From: Nakamurella flava
Lineage (GTDB): Bacteria > Actinomycetota > Actinomycetes > Mycobacteriales > Nakamurellaceae
Length of the DNA stretch: 64,000 bases
Assembly: GCF_005298075.1 (NCBI RefSeq)
Contig: NZ_SZZH01000001.1
Span: forward strand, 248,001-312,000
Direction of reading: 5' to 3'
The notes under the pieces were generated by a model. The model made no database searches. It saw only the letters and a program-made list of their open reading frames with translations, and had not been told where the DNA came from. Both the position numbers and the translations under genes were made by a program. Shown one piece after another: positions 17,806-26,909 of the stretch; positions within the stretch are counted from its first letter, which is position 1, and the number at the start of each line of letters is the position of its first letter.

Positions 17806-18564
17806 GTGCTGATCGCAGGGTTCCCGGCCGGGTCCTTCCAGGCCAACTGCTACGTGCTGGCGCCGTCCGCCGGCGCCGACCTCCCCGCTCCGTGCGTGGT
17901 CATCGACCCGGGCGAGGGCGCTCTGGAGCCGCTGGCGCGGGTGCTGGCCGACCACCACCTGCGGCCGGTCGCGGTCCTGGTCACCCACGGTCATCTCGAT
18001 CACACCGCGTCCGCCGCTGCGGCCGGCCGGGAGTACGGCGTCCCCGTCGGCATCCACCCGGGTGACGAGTACATGCTGGCCGACCCCGGCGCGGCGCTGT
18101 CCGCGCAGTTGCGGGCCGCCCTGTCGGCGGCGGGCGACGCCTGGTCGGAAGGGGTGCAGCCCGACGAGGTGCGGTTGCTCGCCGACGGCGAGGAGCTGGG
18201 GTTGGCCGACCTGCCGCTGTCCGTCGTCCACGTGCCCGGCCACACCCCCGGGTCGGTGACCTACCGCCTGGCCGGGGAATCCCCCGACCCGGCCGCCGGC
18301 ACACCGGGCCGGCCCGAGCTGCTGTTCACCGGGGACACCCTGTTCGCCGGGTCGATCGGCCGCACGGACCTGGCGGGCGGGTCGATGCCCCAGGAGGTGG
18401 TGAGCATCGCCGATCGCCTGCTGACCCGGCCGGACGACGCGGTCATCGCCCCCGGGCACGGACCGACCAGCACCGTGGCCGCCGAACGCGCCGGCAATCC
18501 GTTCCTGCGGCCGCCGGCGATCGCCCAGGCCCGGGCCGAGCTGGCCGCCGGGCCCGGCGCCTGA
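17806..18564 (+). CDS. MBL-fold metallohydrolase (glyoxalase II-like)
   Basis: 252 residues from GTG. Metallo-beta-lactamase motifs: THGHLDH (residues ~63-69), [10 protein letters not shown] (third metal His), [17 protein letters not shown] (bridging Asp) and APGHGPTST (last His). N-terminal SFQANCYVL is typical of the glyoxalase II-like branch equivalent to Rv2581c. Hydrolyses thioesters or similar bonds in characterised relatives; physiological substrate unknown. 67 bp upstream of hisS on the same strand and probably co-transcribed, as in mycobacteria. Confidence 0.88.
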   Translation: MLIAGFPAGSFQANCYVLAPSAGADLPAPCVVIDPGEGALEPLARVLADHHLRPVAVLVTHGHLDHTASAAAAGREYGVPVGIHPGDEYMLADPGAALSAQLRAALSAAGDAWSEGVQPDEVRLLADGEELGLADLPLSVVHVPGHTPGSVTYRLAGESPDPAAGTPGRPELLFTGDTLFAGSIGRTDLAGGSMPQEVVSIADRLLTRPDDAVIAPGHGPTSTVAAERAGNPFLRPPAIAQARAELAAGPGA

Positions 18565-18631
18565 CGTCACCGGCGTCGATCCACCCGTCGATTGCCCCGA
18601 ACCCCGATCCGCCCCCGATCCGAAGGTCCCG

Positions 18632-19897
18632 ATGCCTGACTTCGTCGCCCCCAAGGGTGTTCCCGACTATGTGCCGGCGCGCAGCCGCGGGTTCGCCGCC
18701 GTTCGCTCGGCGCTGCTCGCCGCCGCCGACCGGGCCGGGTACGCCCCCATCGAGCTCCCGGTCTTCGAGGACACCGCCCTGTTCGCCCGCGGCGTCGGGG
18801 AGTCCACCGACGTCGTTTCCAAGGAGATGTACACCTTCTCCGACCGGGGCGGACGGTCGGTCAGCCTGCGTCCCGAAGGCACGGCCGGGGTGATGCGCGC
18901 GGTCATCGAGCACGGACTGGACCGGGGACCGCTGCCGGTCAAGCTGGTCTACGCCGGACCGTTCTTCCGGTACGAACGCCCGCAGGCCGGTCGCTACCGG
19001 CAGCTGCAGCAGGTCGGCATCGAGGCTGTCGGCAGTGACGACCCGACCCTGGACGCCGAGGTCGTCGCCGTCGCCGACGAGGGCTTCCGCAGCCTGGGCC
19101 TGACCGGCTACCGGCTGGAGATCACCTCCCTGGGCGACCGGAACTGCCGGCCGGCCTACCGTGAGCTGCTGACCGCGCATCTGGGCGGTCTGGACCTCGA
19201 CGAGGCCACGGCCGAACGCGCCCGCATCAACCCGCTCCGGGTGCTGGACGACAAGCGGCCGCACATGCGGGAGATGCTGGCCGACGCGCCGCTCATGCTC
19301 GACCACCTCTGTGACGCCTGCCGGGAGCACTTCGACCGGGTGCGGGCGGTCCTCGACCGGCTCGGCGTGGCCTACGAGGTCAACCCGCGCATGGTCCGGG
19401 GGCTGGACTACTACACCCGTACGACGTTCGAGTTCGTGCACCCCGGGCTGGGCGCCCAGTCGGGGATCGGCGGCGGCGGGCGGTACGACGGTCTGATGGC
19501 CGAACTCGGCGGGCAGTCACTATCCGGGATCGGGTTCGGCATCGGCGTGGACCGCACCCTGCTGGCGTGCGAGGCCGAAGGCATTCCCGTCGGGCAGCGG
19601 GCGCGCTGCGACGTCTTCGGTGTCCCGGTCGGGGGCACCGCGGCGGCCGATGCGGTCGCGGTGCTGCTCGGGCAGATCCGGCGGGCCGGGCACCGGGCCG
19701 ACATGGCCTACGGCGGTCGGGCCCTGAAGACGGCCATGAAGGCGGCCTCCGGCTCGGGAGCCCGGGTCGCCCTCATCGTGGGCGACCAGGAACTGGCGGA
19801 CGGCACCGCCGTGGTCCGCGATCTCGCTTCCGGTGACCAGCGGACCGTACCGCTGGCCGAGGTATCGGGTGCGGTGGAGAACCTGCTGGGGGACTGA
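18632..19897 (+). CDS. hisS: Histidyl-tRNA synthetase
   Basis: 421 residues, the normal bacterial length. Class II motifs: motif 2 [17 protein letters not shown] (~residues 110-126), the histidine A loop [11 protein letters not shown] (~261-271), and motif 3 region [12 protein letters not shown]; an anticodon-binding domain follows. Charges tRNA-His in the cytoplasm. A ribosome site (GAAGG) precedes the ATG. Conserved place beside the MBL gene and cyclophilin. No T-box leader was seen in the 67-bp gap. Confidence 0.97.
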   Translation: MPDFVAPKGVPDYVPARSRGFAAVRSALLAAADRAGYAPIELPVFEDTALFARGVGESTDVVSKEMYTFSDRGGRSVSLRPEGTAGVMRAVIEHGLDRGPLPVKLVYAGPFFRYERPQAGRYRQLQQVGIEAVGSDDPTLDAEVVAVADEGFRSLGLTGYRLEITSLGDRNCRPAYRELLTAHLGGLDLDEATAERARINPLRVLDDKRPHMREMLADAPLMLDHLCDACREHFDRVRAVLDRLGVAYEVNPRMVRGLDYYTRTTFEFVHPGLGAQSGIGGGGRYDGLMAELGGQSLSGIGFGIGVDRTLLACEAEGIPVGQRARCDVFGVPVGGTAAADAVAVLLGQIRRAGHRADMAYGGRALKTAMKAASGSGARVALIVGDQELADGTAVVRDLASGDQRTVPLAEVSGAVENLLGD

Positions 19898-20034
19898 CCC
19901 GAAGGAACGAGGGAGAAAGATGGGAAAACACTGAGCGTGGCTCTGCGTGTCACATCAGTCACACCCTCAACCTCCACATAGGTTGCGCAAGCCCGGCATA
20001 CCGCCGGACTGGCCGTTCCCTGGGAGGGTGCGTC
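19898..20034. promoter_or_regulatory. Promoter region of the cell-wall protein/sortase pair
   Basis: 137 bp after hisS. CATAGGTT at ~19976-19983 could give a TAGGTT -10 box, leaving a ~45-nt leader with GGGAGGGTGCGTC before the GTG start at 20035 as ribosome site. Confidence 0.4.
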
Positions 20035-20652
20035 GTGAAGGTTCACAAGCTCGGAGCAGTATCGAAGCGCGGAGCGGCGGTGGTCGGTCTCGCAGCCGCC
20101 GCCCTGCTGACCCTCGCCCCCGCCGCCGGTGCGGAGGAGAGCCCGGCCGTCGCCAGCTGCCCCACCCCGGTGCTGACCGCCATTCCGGCCGACGTCATGC
20201 CGGGCACCCAGGTCACCGTCAGTGGCAAGAACTTCGGTGGTTGCGTCGAGGAGCTCGAGGCGGCGGCGGCGACCAACACGGTCCAGATCGGCATCGCCAC
20301 CGACCAGAAGGTCGGCACCGTCCTGGCCACCGTCGAGACCTCCTCGGACGACCCGTTCACCTTCACGGCCACCGTCACCATCCCGGACGTCCCGTCCGCC
20401 GGTGACACCATCGCGCTGGCGGCCGGTACCGAGGACTCCAAGACCGGCCTGACCTACTTCGCGGTGCTGCCGCTGCAGTACACCGGCGGCTCGGCGACCC
20501 CGACCGGCGTTCCCGCCGGCACCGGCGGTTTCGGTCTGTCGGACGACGACTCGGGCAACACCGCCCTGACCGTCGCCGGTGGCGTCGGCCTCGCCCTGGC
20601 CGGTGCCGGCGCGCTCGGCCTGCGCCGCCGCAAGGCCAGCGCGCACGTCTGA
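20035..20652 (+). CDS. Secreted cell-wall protein with C-terminal sorting signal
   Basis: 205 residues from GTG. Signal peptide ~1-33 (basic KVHKLGAVSKRG, hydrophobic core, cleavage near AGA-EE). A compact Ig/TIG-like domain follows (PADVMPGTQVTVSGKNF), with two cysteines (~residues 42 and 69) that may pair. The C-terminus has VPAGTGGFG (~163-171), then a hydrophobic helix (LTVAGGVGLALAGAGALGL) and RRRK: the layout of a sortase substrate, with an LAxTG/LPxTG variant. A class F sortase gene follows 11 bp later, which strengthens the reading as an enzyme-substrate pair. Function of the domain is unknown. Confidence 0.75.
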   Translation: MKVHKLGAVSKRGAAVVGLAAAALLTLAPAAGAEESPAVASCPTPVLTAIPADVMPGTQVTVSGKNFGGCVEELEAAAATNTVQIGIATDQKVGTVLATVETSSDDPFTFTATVTIPDVPSAGDTIALAAGTEDSKTGLTYFAVLPLQYTGGSATPTGVPAGTGGFGLSDDDSGNTALTVAGGVGLALAGAGALGLRRRKASAHV

Positions 20653-20663
20653 GGTCGAACCGG

Positions 20664-21731
20664 ATGAACGACACGAGGCCAGGACCGGAGCCCCGCTGGG
20701 AGCATCCGTTCCTGCGTCGTGCCGCTCCTGGGCCGGACGAGTTCCCGCCGGCCCGGGGGCGGGTCCCATCGCCCGGTGCCCGTCCGGCCGGTCGTCCGCT
20801 CCCGCCGGCCGCACCGCCACCCGATCCCAGGTTCCGGGCGGCTACCCGACCGGGACCACCGCCGCAACGCCCTCGATCCCGGGCGGTCACCGGTCCGGCG
20901 TCACCGCCGCCCCGGGCGGCCGCTCCACATCGACGCTGGGCCTGGATGTCCCTGGCCCTGGGGGTCGCCCTGATGACCGGCGTCCAGCTGGCCGAGGCGC
21001 GCACCGTCACCGGCTCCGGGGATTTCTCGGCGACCGCCCCCGCCCCCCGGACACCCGCTTCCGGCCCGGCTGCACCTGGGGCCGCCAGTCCCGACGCCTC
21101 GACGTCGACCGCGCCGACCTCGTCGGCCGATGCGGCGCCGACGTCGCCGTCGTCAGCGGTACCCACGCCGGCCGCGGCCATCCCGGCAGCCCCGACCAGC
21201 GACAGCAGCTCGGCCGCCCCCAGCACCCAGGACCCGGCGCCGGCGCCGGCCCCGACCACGCCATCCCCGACCGCGGCGGCTCCTGTTCCGGCCGGCATCC
21301 CGGTCGGGTTCGCCCTCCCGCGGCTCGACGTGCAGGCGCCGATCGACCCGGTCGGGCAGGTGGACGGTGAGCTCGAGGTCCCAGAGGACATCCGCCGCCT
21401 CGGCTGGTGGACCGGAAGCGCGGCCGCCGGCGGCTCGGCCGGCACCACCGTGCTCGACGGTCACATCGACTCCCCCCAGGGGCGCGGCGTCTTCTTCCAC
21501 CTGCAGGAGGTCGAACCCGACGACGAGGTGGTGCTCACCGTCGCCGGAGGCGCCACCGTCACCTACAAGGTCACCGAGCGCCGGTCGTACCACAAGGCCG
21601 ATGGGCTGCCGGCCGAGGTGTTCGCGTCGACGGATCAGCCGAAGCTGGTTCTCATCACCTGCGGCGGCCGCTACGACTTCGCCCAGGCCAGCTACGACGA
21701 CAACATCGTGGTGATCGCCGTCCCGGCCTGA
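20664..21731 (+). CDS. Class F sortase
   Basis: 355 residues: a long Pro/Arg-rich cytoplasmic N-terminus (~1-90), one membrane helix (~91-110), an Ala/Pro/Ser/Thr-rich linker (~115-205) and a sortase domain at the C-terminus. Catalytic residues visible: His in TTVLDGHID, Cys in LVLITCGG, and an Arg in GGRYDF just after the Cys. The domain resembles actinobacterial class F enzymes, which cleave LPxTG-like signals. The upstream neighbour is the likely substrate. A second sortase of the same class lies at 57816-58685. Confidence 0.9.
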   Translation: MNDTRPGPEPRWEHPFLRRAAPGPDEFPPARGRVPSPGARPAGRPLPPAAPPPDPRFRAATRPGPPPQRPRSRAVTGPASPPPRAAAPHRRWAWMSLALGVALMTGVQLAEARTVTGSGDFSATAPAPRTPASGPAAPGAASPDASTSTAPTSSADAAPTSPSSAVPTPAAAIPAAPTSDSSSAAPSTQDPAPAPAPTTPSPTAAAPVPAGIPVGFALPRLDVQAPIDPVGQVDGELEVPEDIRRLGWWTGSAAAGGSAGTTVLDGHIDSPQGRGVFFHLQEVEPDDEVVLTVAGGATVTYKVTERRSYHKADGLPAEVFASTDQPKLVLITCGGRYDFAQASYDDNIVVIAVPA

Positions 21732-21806
21732 CCACGAGCCGACCGGACGGACTGTCGAACACCATCCCGCTTGCAATCGGACCATACACGTGTTCGTATG
21801 GATGGC

Positions 21807-22889
21807 ATGCGGTGGGAAGGTCGGTCGCTGACCGTCGAGGATCCATCGGCCCTGCCGGGTCTCGGCCGGCTGGCCGGTCTGGTGCGGACGGTGCGCACCC
21901 CCGAGTTCGCCGGGGTGACCTTCCACGAGGTGCACGCGAAGTCGGCGTTGAACCGGGTGCCCGGCGGATCGCCGATGCCGTTTGCCTGGACGGTGAACCC
22001 GTACCGGGGGTGCACCCATGCCTGCGTCTACTGCTTCGCCCGGCAGACCCACGCCTACCTCGAGTTCGACGCCGGCCGCGACTTTGACAACCAGATCGTC
22101 GTCAAAACCAACATCGGCGATGTGTTGCGGCGCGAGCTGGCCCGGCCGGGCTGGAAACGCGAGCACGTGGCGATGGGCACCAACACCGACCCGTACCAGC
22201 GGGCCGAGGGGCGGTACGCGCTGATGCCCGGGGTGGTGCGCGCCCTGGCCGACAGCGGCACGCCGTTCTCGATCCTCACCAAGGGCACCGTGCTGTCCCG
22301 GGACCTGCCGGTGCTGGCCACGGCGCACCGCTCGGTGCCGGTCGGCATCGGGGTGTCGCTGGCCCTCGTCGACCCCGAACTGCAGGCCACCCTGGAACCG
22401 GGTACGCCGAGTCCCCGGGCCCGGCTCGATCTCGTCCGCCGCATCCGGGACGCCGGCCTGCCGTGCGGCGTGTTCGTGGCCCCGGTCCTGCCCCACCTGA
22501 CCGACACCCCTGAGCAGATCGACGCCCTGGTCGCCCAGTTGGCCGATGCCGGTGCCACCGGGGTGAGCGGTATCGGACTCCACTTGCGGCCGGGCGCCCG
22601 GGAGTGGTTCTTCGCCTGGCTGGGCCGCCACCACCCGGACCTCGTCCCCGAGTACGAACGGCTCTACGCCCGGGGCGCGACCCTGCCGGCCGAGTACCGC
22701 CGCACGCTGGCCCGGCGGGTCGCCGACGCCGCACGTGCCCACGGGGTCGGGTCCGGCGCGATGCTCGACGCCGGCAACCCCGTCCGTGGGGTACCGGGCC
22801 AGGCGGAGGCGTCGTTCCCCGTCGGCAGCCTGCCCGCCGGAAGGAACGGACCAGCACCGGTGGAGGCCGAGCCGCTGGCCCTGTTCTGA
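21807..22889 (+). CDS. Rv2578c-family radical SAM protein
   Basis: 360 residues from the ATG at 21807 (another ATG at 21798 is in frame; the family usually begins MRW). Radical SAM cluster motif CTHACVYCFA at ~residues 70-79, in the CxxxCxxC spacing, preceded by the conserved PFAWTVNPYRG. Contains GTNTDPYQ and GIGLHLRPG family segments. Mycobacterial orthologue is Rv2578c; the reaction is unknown (related to SplB-like radical SAM proteins). Sits in the conserved hisS-aspS backbone. Confidence 0.9.
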   Translation: MRWEGRSLTVEDPSALPGLGRLAGLVRTVRTPEFAGVTFHEVHAKSALNRVPGGSPMPFAWTVNPYRGCTHACVYCFARQTHAYLEFDAGRDFDNQIVVKTNIGDVLRRELARPGWKREHVAMGTNTDPYQRAEGRYALMPGVVRALADSGTPFSILTKGTVLSRDLPVLATAHRSVPVGIGVSLALVDPELQATLEPGTPSPRARLDLVRRIRDAGLPCGVFVAPVLPHLTDTPEQIDALVAQLADAGATGVSGIGLHLRPGAREWFFAWLGRHHPDLVPEYERLYARGATLPAEYRRTLARRVADAARAHGVGSGAMLDAGNPVRGVPGQAEASFPVGSLPAGRNGPAPVEAEPLALF

Positions 22890-22956
22890 CGCTTGCCCGG
22901 GTGGCCGTCGCGCAGACCGGGTTTGGGACGGCGGTCGCCCGGTGATCTCCTGCCCC

Positions 22957-23355
22957 ATGACGACTCTCACGCTGACGGCCCGCGGCACCGCTCCGGTGGA
23001 CGTCGCCTGGGAGCGGTACGCCCGCCCCGACCGCTGGCCGGGCTGGTCGCCGCAGATCCGGCGGGTCGACGCGACCGCCGGGCGCATCGCACCCGGGGTG
23101 ACCGGGACGGTGCGGGCCGTCGGAGGGGTGTCCGTCGACTTCGAGGTGCTCGCCGTCGACGAGGCGGCCCGCACCTGGACGTGGCGGGTGCGGCTCGGCC
23201 CGCTGACGCTGCATCTGGAGCACGCGGTCCGACCGGATGCGTCCCGGGCCGCCGACGGGTCCGCGACCGAACTGCGCATCGACGGTCCGTGGCCGGTGGT
23301 CGTGGGGTACGCGCCGGTGGCCCGGCTGGCGCTGGGCCGGCTGGTCAGTCGGTGA
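22957..23355 (+). CDS. SRPBCC-family protein
   Basis: 132 residues from the ATG at 22957. The pattern PVDVAWERYARPDRWPGWSPQI is typical of START/Bet v1-like polyketide-cyclase/dehydrase and SRPBCC proteins, followed by alternating strands ending in a C-terminal helix (VARLALGRLVS). Such proteins bind small hydrophobic ligands in a helix-grip cavity; ligand unknown. Its end overlaps that of the convergent TMEM175-type gene by 11 bp. Confidence 0.75.
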   Translation: MTTLTLTARGTAPVDVAWERYARPDRWPGWSPQIRRVDATAGRIAPGVTGTVRAVGGVSVDFEVLAVDEAARTWTWRVRLGPLTLHLEHAVRPDASRAADGSATELRIDGPWPVVVGYAPVARLALGRLVSR

Positions 23356-24022
23356 CGTCCTCGCCGTCGAGCAGGTCGTCGCTGTCGCCCAGCCGGGACG
23401 CCGGACCCCACACGCGGTCCCCGATCGCCTCGACCAGCGGGCCGGCCACGAACAGCCCCAACCAACTCCACTGGGCCACGTTCGCCCCGAACCGGTAGCC
23501 CAGTGGGATCGACACCAGGAACACCAGCGGCACCGGGATGGAACCGAGGAGGTGACGGCGCTGCTGCGCCGTCGTCGGCGGGTGTCGGAGCAGGCCGTGA
23601 CGGGCGGCCGTCTGCCAGACGGCGGCCTGCATGACTCCCAGATAGCTCAGCACCACCGCGTAGGCCGCGACCGCGAGGGGCTGGGTGCCCTGCCGGCCCA
23701 GCGCCTCGGTGACGAACGGCAGCAGCACGATGCCGAACATGAAGGCGACGTTGACGGTGATCAGCCGGTTGTCGAGCGCCCGGAAGCTGGCCAGCATCCG
23801 GTGGTTGGCCCGCCAGAACGACACCACCACCAGGAAACTGATGGTGAAGGCCAGCAGCGACGCCCCGTTGGCCTCCCGCAGCGCCGACAGGCTCGACCAG
23901 GCCTCCGGGGTGAAGTCGTCGACCGTCGTGATCAGCAGCGTGACGGCGAACGCGAAGATCGCGTCGAAGAAGGTGATCGCCCGGGCGAACTCCAGCGCCT
24001 CACGGTCGTAGGAACGAGCCAC
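23345..24022 (-). CDS. TMEM175-family (DUF1211) putative potassium channel
   Basis: 225 residues with about six hydrophobic helices. The first helix AITFFDAIFAFAVTLLITTV corresponds to the pore-lining FSD-containing helix of TMEM175 channels, here with FD rather than FSD. A second conserved stretch is SFWRANHRML. Bacterial TMEM175 proteins form K+-selective leak channels. Only 20 bp downstream of the DEAD-box helicase gene and probably on its transcript. Confidence 0.85.
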   Translation of the reverse strand: MARSYDREALEFARAITFFDAIFAFAVTLLITTVDDFTPEAWSSLSALREANGASLLAFTISFLVVVSFWRANHRMLASFRALDNRLITVNVAFMFGIVLLPFVTEALGRQGTQPLAVAAYAVVLSYLGVMQAAVWQTAARHGLLRHPPTTAQQRRHLLGSIPVPLVFLVSIPLGYRFGANVAQWSWLGLFVAGPLVEAIGDRVWGPASRLGDSDDLLDGEDVTD

Positions 24023-24042
24023 CGGGCGATCCTCCTCGACCG

Positions 24043-26073
24043 TCAGTCGCGACGCTCGCCGCGACGCTCCTTGCCGAACCGTCGCGGGGTGCGGGGGCCG
24101 TGCTGGCCGGGCGCGTGGGCGGCCCCACCCGTCCGGCGGCTGCCCCCGGTGTCGGGCTGGATGCGCAGCGCCCGGCCCGACACCTTGGCCGCCCCCAGGC
24201 GGCTGAGTGCGGCGTCCGACAGCGGCTCGTTGATCTCGACGAGCGAGAACGTGTCATAGATGTCGATCTTGCCGAGATCGGAGCCGCGCAGGTCGCTTTC
24301 GCCGGTCAACGCGCCGACGATGCCGGCCGGGCGCACTCCGTCGCGGTGTCCGACGGCCAGCCGGTAGCGGGGGCCGATGGGGCCCTCGCGACGGCGTCCG
24401 CCGCGTTCGGCGGAACCGCGATCGGAGACGCTGCGGTCCCCGCGACCACCGGGTCGGTCGCCCCGCGTCGGTCGGTCGCTGCGGGTGCGCTCGTCGAAGG
24501 TGTGCTCGACCTCGGGCTCTGCCATCGGCCGGCCCTCGTCACCGATCGACAGGGCCAGCAGGGCCACGGCCAGTTCCTCGGCGGTGGCCTGCCCGGTGGC
24601 GAGGAAGTCGGCGACGGTGCGCCGCGTGTTGCTCAGCAGGCCGGCGTCCGACCGTTCGACGGCGCGCCGCAGCATCGACCCGAGCCGGTGCGAGGCGACC
24701 TCGGCCGCGGTGGGCGGGGTGACCTGGGTGATCTTCTGCCGGGTGGCCCGCTCGATGGCGCGCAGCCGGCCGACCTCGCGGGGGGTGAAGAACGTCAGGG
24801 CCTGTCCGGTCCGACCGGCCCGGCCGGTGCGGCCGATGCGGTGGACGTAGGACTCGGGCTCGAGCGGGGCGTCGAAGTTGACGACCAGGTCGATGCGCTC
24901 GACGTCCAGACCGCGGGCGGCGACGTCGGTGGCGACCAGGACGTCCAGACGCCCGTCGCGGAGGCGCTCGATGATGCGCTCGCGTTCCTTCTGCGGCACG
25001 TCGCCGTTGAGGGCGGCGGCGGTGACGCCGCGGGCGACCAGTTCGGTGCCGACCTCGTCGCAGGCCTGCTTGGTGCGGACGAAGACGATGGTGGCCGGCT
25101 TCTGGTCCTCACCGTCGGCGCCCGCGGCGGCGGCAGCGGTGCCCTCGTTCATCTGCAGGATGCGGGCCAGCACGTCGACCTTCTGCCGGAACGGCACGAC
25201 CGCGTAGGTCTGGGTGACGTTCTCGACGGTCGAGGACTGCCGGGCCACGGCGATGTCGACGGGGTTGGTCAGGTGCGAGGCGGCGATCGACCGGATGGCC
25301 GGCGGCATGGTGGCCGAGAACAGGGCCGTCTGCCGGTCGGACGGGGCGTCGGACAGGATGCGGTCGACGTCCTCGGCGAAGCCCATCCGCAGCATCTCGT
25401 CGGCCTCGTCGAGTACGAGGTAGACCAGGCCGGAGAGGTCGAGGGTGTGGCGCTCGAGGTGGTCGATGACCCGCCCCGGGGTGCCGACGACGATCTGGGC
25501 GCCCTTGCGCAGCGCGTCCCGCTGGGGCGGGAACGGGGCCCCGCCGTAGACGGCGACGACGTCGACGCTGGGCAGGTGCTTGGCGAAGGTGGTCAGGGCC
25601 TCGGCGACCTGCATGGCCAGCTCGCGCGTCGGGGTCAGCACGAGGGCCTGCACCTGGCGCTGGCGGGGCTGGATGGCGGCCAGCAGGGGCAGGCCGAAGG
25701 CCGCGGTCTTGCCGGTGCCGGTCTGGGCGACGCCGGTGATGTCGCGTCCGGCCAGCAGGGCCGGGATGGCCGCGGCCTGGATCGGGGAGGGGGTGACGAA
25801 CTCGAGGTCGACGACGGCGCGCAGCAGCGGCTCGGGCAGGTCGAGGTCGGTGAACCGGAGCTGTGGGGAGAGCAGCTCGTCGTCGTCGGACTGGTCCGAC
25901 TCGTCGGAGCGGTCGAGAGCGTCGGACCCGTCGGTCGCGTCCGCGTCGACGTCGGCGGCCGGCTCGGAGGTCAGGTCGGTGGCGCCGTCGGACTCGACGG
26001 CCGCAGGGGCGTCGTCGAGCGACGGAATCGATTCAGAGATGGTGTCGGGGGACAGGGTCGCGTCAGAGGTCAT
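24043..26073 (-). CDS. deaD: DEAD-box RNA helicase with DbpA-like RNA-binding tail (DeaD/CsdA type)
   Basis: 676 residues from the ATG at 26073. An acidic Asp/Ser/Glu-rich N-terminus (~1-70) precedes the core: Q-motif FTDLDLPEPLLRAV, Walker A AQTGTGKTAAFG (~117), DEAD in YLVLDEADEML, SAT in ALFSATMPP, and HRIGRTGRAGRTG as motif VI. A charged Arg/Gly-rich linker leads to a DbpA-type RNA-binding domain (RYRLAVGHRDGVRPAGIVG). Unwinds structured RNA in ribosome assembly and mRNA decay. A long leader upstream fits the cold-inducible deaD habit. Confidence 0.93.
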   Translation of the reverse strand: MTSDATLSPDTISESIPSLDDAPAAVESDGATDLTSEPAADVDADATDGSDALDRSDESDQSDDDELLSPQLRFTDLDLPEPLLRAVVDLEFVTPSPIQAAAIPALLAGRDITGVAQTGTGKTAAFGLPLLAAIQPRQRQVQALVLTPTRELAMQVAEALTTFAKHLPSVDVVAVYGGAPFPPQRDALRKGAQIVVGTPGRVIDHLERHTLDLSGLVYLVLDEADEMLRMGFAEDVDRILSDAPSDRQTALFSATMPPAIRSIAASHLTNPVDIAVARQSSTVENVTQTYAVVPFRQKVDVLARILQMNEGTAAAAAGADGEDQKPATIVFVRTKQACDEVGTELVARGVTAAALNGDVPQKERERIIERLRDGRLDVLVATDVAARGLDVERIDLVVNFDAPLEPESYVHRIGRTGRAGRTGQALTFFTPREVGRLRAIERATRQKITQVTPPTAAEVASHRLGSMLRRAVERSDAGLLSNTRRTVADFLATGQATAEELAVALLALSIGDEGRPMAEPEVEHTFDERTRSDRPTRGDRPGGRGDRSVSDRGSAERGGRRREGPIGPRYRLAVGHRDGVRPAGIVGALTGESDLRGSDLGKIDIYDTFSLVEINEPLSDAALSRLGAAKVSGRALRIQPDTGGSRRTGGAAHAPGQHGPRTPRRFGKERRGERRD

Positions 26074-26370
26074 GACTGCCGTTCGGTGCGGTGGTGGTGG
26101 AGAGGGAGAACGTCCGACCACATGGCCGTCCGTTCCTCCGGATCTAGTCGCCCCGTCCCCGCACGACCGTGATCGATCCCGGGCCCTGGCAGCGACCGGT
26201 GCTGCACCGATCGGAACGCCGTCCCACAGCGAGAAGCTCGCGACACACTCCTTGAGCGGATCAAGCCTACCAAGCCGCTCGTCCTGGCTCGGGCGAACGA
26301 GACCGGGCTCACCCGCGCGAGCGGGTGGCGTCCGGTTCGTCCTCTGCGGCGGTCGCGCCGATGCGGCGGG
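26074..26370 (-). promoter_or_regulatory. Long 5' leader and promoter of deaD-like gene
   Basis: 297 bp without a supported gene. On the minus strand TAGGCT (around 26266-26271) is a plausible -10, giving a leader of nearly 190 nt before the deaD ATG; long leaders are usual for cold-shock helicases. A short GC hairpin at 26311-26326 (ACCCGC/GCGGGT, 4-nt loop) lies just beyond the YdeI-like stop and may terminate that gene. Confidence 0.4.
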
Positions 26371-26616
26371 TCAGACGTTCTGGAGCGGGTGCGGGGATCC
26401 GTGTTCCTCGGCTTCCCGGCGGCGGTAGGTGCGCACGTGCTGGGCGAGTTCCCCCAGCCGTTCGGCGCGCTCGGTCGGTCGGGCCTTGCCGATCCAGTCC
26501 ACGTAGACGCGCTGGTCGTCGGGGCGCAGGGCCTGGAAGGCCGCGAGCGCCTCCTGGTCGTCCTGCAGTGCCGTGGCCATGTCGTCGGGGACAGCCACTC
26601 CCTGGTCGGTGATCAT
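26371..26616 (-). CDS. YdeI/OmpD-associated (OmdA) domain protein, short form
   Basis: 81 residues from the ATG at 26616, preceded by a clear ribosome site (GAAAGGA). It contains only the C-terminal OmdA/YdeI domain: VPDDMATALQDDQEALAAF and VDWIGKARPTERAERLGE, the conserved region that in longer members follows another domain. Relatives are noted in resistance to cationic peptides or oxidative stress, but no clear mechanism is known. Stands alone, divergent from aspS. Confidence 0.85.
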   Translation of the reverse strand: MITDQGVAVPDDMATALQDDQEALAAFQALRPDDQRVYVDWIGKARPTERAERLGELAQHVRTYRRREAEEHGSPHPLQNV

Positions 26617-26909
26617 CGTCGATCCTTTCCCCTCGGGTGTTGCGGTGCTCGTCGGTCCGGCCGGGGTCGGGCGCCCCGGCGGAGACGGGCGGGTCGGCGC
26701 CGTTGCCGACACGCACCGACCAGTGTTCTCCTGCCGCGCCCGGGTTGCCACCGCTTGCGCGGGCGGATGGCCCGGCCGGGTGACGACCGTAGGATCGACG
26801 GGCTGGTGCGCCCGCCGGCCCGCGTCCCGCCGTTTGATCCCAGGGACGCCCGCGGACGCCAGCGCCCGACGAACCGCCAGTACCGAACGAACTCCAGTAA
26901 GGACTCCTC
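26617..26909 (+). promoter_or_regulatory. Promoter and leader of aspS
   Basis: 293 bp between the YdeI-like start and the aspS GTG. TAGGAT at 26790-26795 is a good -10, implying a leader of ~108 nt; AAGGA before the GTG is the ribosome site. No T-box signature sequence was recognised in the leader. The left half must hold the promoter of the YdeI-like gene. Confidence 0.5.

Noticed and set aside
26790-26909. T-box riboswitch in the aspS leader
   Set aside because: A 108-nt leader is possible but no T-box core sequence or specifier loop pattern was found; hisS has only a 67-bp gap.
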